6,853 nucleotides of DNA from Verrucomicrobiota bacterium (GTDB taxonomy: Bacteria > Verrucomicrobiota > Verrucomicrobiia > Verrucomicrobiales > Akkermansiaceae), in NCBI GenBank assembly GCA_026397695.1, contig JAPLUJ010000583.1, forward strand, positions 1-6,853, written 5' to 3'. Position numbers and translations under genes: made by a program. The notes beneath the pieces are model-generated. The model saw only the letters and a program-made list of their open reading frames with translations, made no database searches and was not told the DNA's origin. Of this stretch, positions 4,444 through 6,853 are shown piece by piece (position 1 is the first letter of the stretch; the number at the start of each line of letters is the position of its first letter).

Positions 4444-6244
4444 ATGAATGATCCCCACTCTGGCCACGGAGGCACCCAACCGAAGTTGTTGGCCACCACG
4501 ATTGCCGCCCTTGGCGTGGTTTACGGCGACCTCGGAACCAGTCCGCTTTACGCGTTCCGCGAGTGTTTTTCCGGATCGCACGGGGCGCTGATCGAAGCCC
4601 GCAATCTAACGGGGGCGGCGTCCCTGATCGTGTGGTCTCTGCTGCTGGTGGTCTCCGTGAAGTATCTGTTCATCATCCTCAAGTTGGACAACCGCGGTGA
4701 GGGCGGCATCCTCGCCCTTTCCACCTTGATCCGCGGGGTTATCAAGCGCCGCGGCAGGACAGACCCACGACAGGTTCTTATGTTAGGTCTGGCAGGCGCG
4801 GCCTTGATTTATGCCGATGGCATGCTGACTCCCGCGATCACCGTGCTCAGTGCGGTGGAGGGGTTGTCCGAGAGCGCACCGATGATCTCCCATTGGGCAG
4901 TGCCGGTGGCGGTGTTCATCCTGGTTGCGCTTTTTTCCATCCAACAATTCGGCACCGGCAAAGTGGGCGGACTTTTCGGGCCGGTGATTTTCACTTGGTT
5001 CGTGGTGATCGGTTTGTTAGGCGTGCGTGCCTTGTGGTCCCACCCGCAGGTGCTGTTCGCATTGAGTCCCTGGGAGGGGTTGGCGTTCCTCTGCCGCGAG
5101 TGGAGGCACGCGATGCCACTGCTGGCGGCGGTGTTTCTGGCGTTGACTGGTGGTGAGGCGTTGTATGCGGATCTCGGCCATTTTGGCACGCGACCGATCC
5201 GCTTGGGGTGGTTCGCGCTGGTGCTGCCCGCATTGGTGCTCAACTACCTCGGTCAAGCCGCACTGCTAACTGCCGATCCGTCGGCGATCCGCAGCCCGTT
5301 TTTCCTGCTGGCACCCGAGATCCTGCGTTTTCCCCTCACCTTGTTGGCGACGGCGGCGGCGATCATTGCCAGCCAGGCGTTGATTTCCGGGGCGTTTTCC
5401 CTAACAACCCAGGCGATTCAACTCGGCTGCCTGCCGCGCCTGCGTGTCTGTTATACGTCCGAGCATGCCATCGGCCAGGTCTATGTCTCGGCGGATGACC
5501 ATCACCTCCGTCTTGTTTTTCTCTGCGGCACGCGTCGCATGGGGATGGTCTCTCGCGAAAACGGCGCTGATCACCGGCATGTTTCTGACCATTGATGGCG
5601 CGTTTCTAACGGCGAATTCGCTGAAAATAATCCAAGGCGGGTGGTTTCCGTTGGTGGCTGCTGGCGCGGTCATGGGCCTGATGTTGACATGGATCTGGGG
5701 CCGCGCGCGGCTCTATGCCCGCATTTCGCGCGACGCCTTGCCAGTGGAGGTTTTGTTGGAGGATCTGCGGAAAGGGCGCATCCACCGGGTCTCCGGGACC
5801 GCCGTCTATATGAGTGGCAAAGGCACCCAGGTGCCCACCGCCTTGCTGCATAATCTGAAGCACAACCAAGTGCTCCACGAGCGGGTGGTTCTGCTGCATG
5901 TGATAACGCTCGATCAACCGCGGGCCGGTCAGGATGAAATGCTCGACTATCAGGATATGGGTGAGGGCGTGTACCGTGCGACCCTGATGTTCGGCTTCGC
6001 GGAAACGCCCGACGTGCCTTCCGCACTCAAGGCCCGGCTGCCCGAAGCCATCCGCTTCCAACCCGGCAAGGCCACCTATTTCCTCGGCAGCGAAACCTAC
6101 GGCGTCGGAAAAAACGCGACATTCATTGATCGGATGCGCCTGTCGTTGTTTGCAACGATGGCCCGTAACGCATCTACGGCAACCGCCTACTTCCAACTGC
6201 CTCCGGGGCGCGTCGTCGAATTGGGTGTGCAGATCATCTTGTAA
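4444..6244 (+). pseudogene. kup: Kup-type potassium transporter, broken by internal deletion and frameshift
   Basis: Kup proteins are many-spanning inner-membrane H+/K+ symporters. Frame 1 from ATG 4444 opens with the family signature (AALGVVYGDLGTSPLYAFRE) and continues through the membrane domain to TSEHAIGQVYV (residue 348, codon at 5485). After that it runs through 36 unrelated residues to a stop at 5593-5595. The family sequence resumes in frame 2 from about 5492: MTITSVLFFSAARVAWGWSL, then GGWFPLV, the cytoplasmic GTAVYMSGKGTQVPTALLHN with LKHNQVLHERVVLL, and the C-terminal LPPGRVVELG to TAA at 6242-6244. Compared with E. coli Kup, about 33 residues (one membrane helix and part of the next) are missing at the junction, equal to about 98 nt, which explains the frame change. 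Both halves are otherwise well conserved, so the lesion looks recent. An in-frame TTG at 4411 is a less likely start. No Shine-Dalgarno is evident. Confidence 0.9.
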
Positions 6245-6246
6245 AC

Positions 6247-6853
6247 GTGGCCATCGAATTACCACTTGCCATCACGGGTCTGGGCGCCCTGTCCGCTCTC
6301 GGGACAAATGTGGCATCGCATCATCAGGCGGTGATGGCACGCCATGTGCCATTCCAGTTACTCGGGAAACTATTAGGGAAGGACAGTCCGCATGCCATGC
6401 GGCCTGCGGCGTGGATCGAAAACCGCGCGTTGCTGACGCACCGGATATGGGCGCCCGCGACGATGGCCGCGTTGCATGTGGCGCGCGAGGCGATCAGCGA
6501 CGCGGGATGGACGGCGGACGATCTGCGCGATGCGGCGCTGGTGGTCGGTAGCAGTCGCGGCAATGCATCTGGTTGGCTCGGTCCATGGCCGGGTCGGCGG
6601 CCGTTCCGTTTGATGGCCGCGAGCAATTCCATCCACAGCGAGCCGGCGTCGGCCATCAGTATTGAATTCCATATCATGGGGCCGAACCATGTGTTGGCGA
6701 GCGGATGTTCCGCAGGACTCGATGCCATCGGCATCGCGATGATGTTGGTCCGCTGCGGTGTCGCGCCCCGCGCGTTGGCGGTGGCGGTGGATCTGCCCCT
6801 GGTCCCATTGTTGTTAGACAGTTATGCCTCGGCGGGTATCCTGGCCACTCATG
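6247..6853 (+). CDS. Beta-ketoacyl-ACP synthase-like protein, 3' end outside window
   Basis: The frame opens at GTG 6247, two bases after the kup stop, and stays open for 202 codons to the window edge. It reads as the N-terminal part of a FabF/KAS II-type condensing enzyme (thiolase fold), which extends acyl chains on acyl carrier protein. It opens with LAITGLGALSALG, carries GSSRGN at about 101-106, and places the nucleophile Cys154 in LASGCSAGLDAIG. The two catalytic His residues would lie beyond the window. The segment after the active site, AVAVDLPLVPLL, replaces the usual AGG.E pattern of FabF, so this is a divergent member, perhaps for a specialised lipid or polyketide rather than housekeeping synthesis (inference). 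There is no Shine-Dalgarno sequence, and translation may depend on coupling to kup, which is broken here. Confidence 0.9.
   Translation, partial: MAIELPLAITGLGALSALGTNVASHHQAVMARHVPFQLLGKLLGKDSPHAMRPAAWIENRALLTHRIWAPATMAALHVAREAISDAGWTADDLRDAALVVGSSRGNASGWLGPWPGRRPFRLMAASNSIHSEPASAISIEFHIMGPNHVLASGCSAGLDAIGIAMMLVRCGVAPRALAVAVDLPLVPLLLDSYASAGILATH

Noticed and set aside
5444..5595. Programmed frameshift as explanation for kup
   Set aside because: About 33 conserved residues are absent as well, so a deletion is the better explanation; no slippery sequence is evident.
1362..6816. Frequent GTTAG/CTAAC 5-mers, about 12 on both strands
   Set aside because: A rough estimate for this base composition gives about ten, so there is no clear enrichment.

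Overview
The window looks like a piece of a GC-rich bacterial chromosome, most likely from the Verrucomicrobia. I infer this from the gene families (a PhnA-like protein, a two-half CbiX beside a DR2241-type iron-sulfur protein, a long Kup) and from a dispersed-type hairpin carrying GGGCAGGATGCCC arms. It is not proven. I see no CRISPR array, tRNA, rRNA, transposase or integrase.

Left part (1-1365, + strand): remnants of toxin-antitoxin-type genes. The 3' end of a PIN-domain (VapC-like) gene overlaps a small antitoxin-like gene by ATGA. Next is an addiction-module-component (antitoxin) gene that carries an in-frame TGA after seven codons and has no recognisable toxin after it. A small two-helix membrane protein follows. 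After it come a 21-bp tandem repeat and the strongest Shine-Dalgarno sequence I found in the window, which precedes an ORF of only two codons.

Middle part (1366-2739, + strand): a PhnA-family gene whose start codon sits directly behind an 11-bp hairpin, then an ECF-type sigma factor. A possible 14-codon leader peptide ends two bases before the sigma start. A short terminator-like hairpin and a long REP-like palindrome fill the space to the convergent genes.

Right part: on the minus strand, cbiX (sirohydrochlorin chelatase) is followed after 38 nt by a 4Fe-4S DR2241-like gene, probably one operon for cobalamin or siroheme synthesis. Divergent from it, on the plus strand, is a kup potassium-transporter gene. 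It has an internal deletion of about 98 bp and a frameshift near 5488-5494, so it is probably inactive. Two bases after kup begins a beta-ketoacyl-ACP synthase-like gene that runs off the window end.

The most notable points are the broken kup, the broken antitoxin, the PhnA protein that lacks half of its zinc-binding cysteines, the strong SD with a Met-His-stop ORF, and the hairpin and leader structures at the phnA and sigma-factor starts. I did not find convincing evidence for a wholly new multi-gene system.
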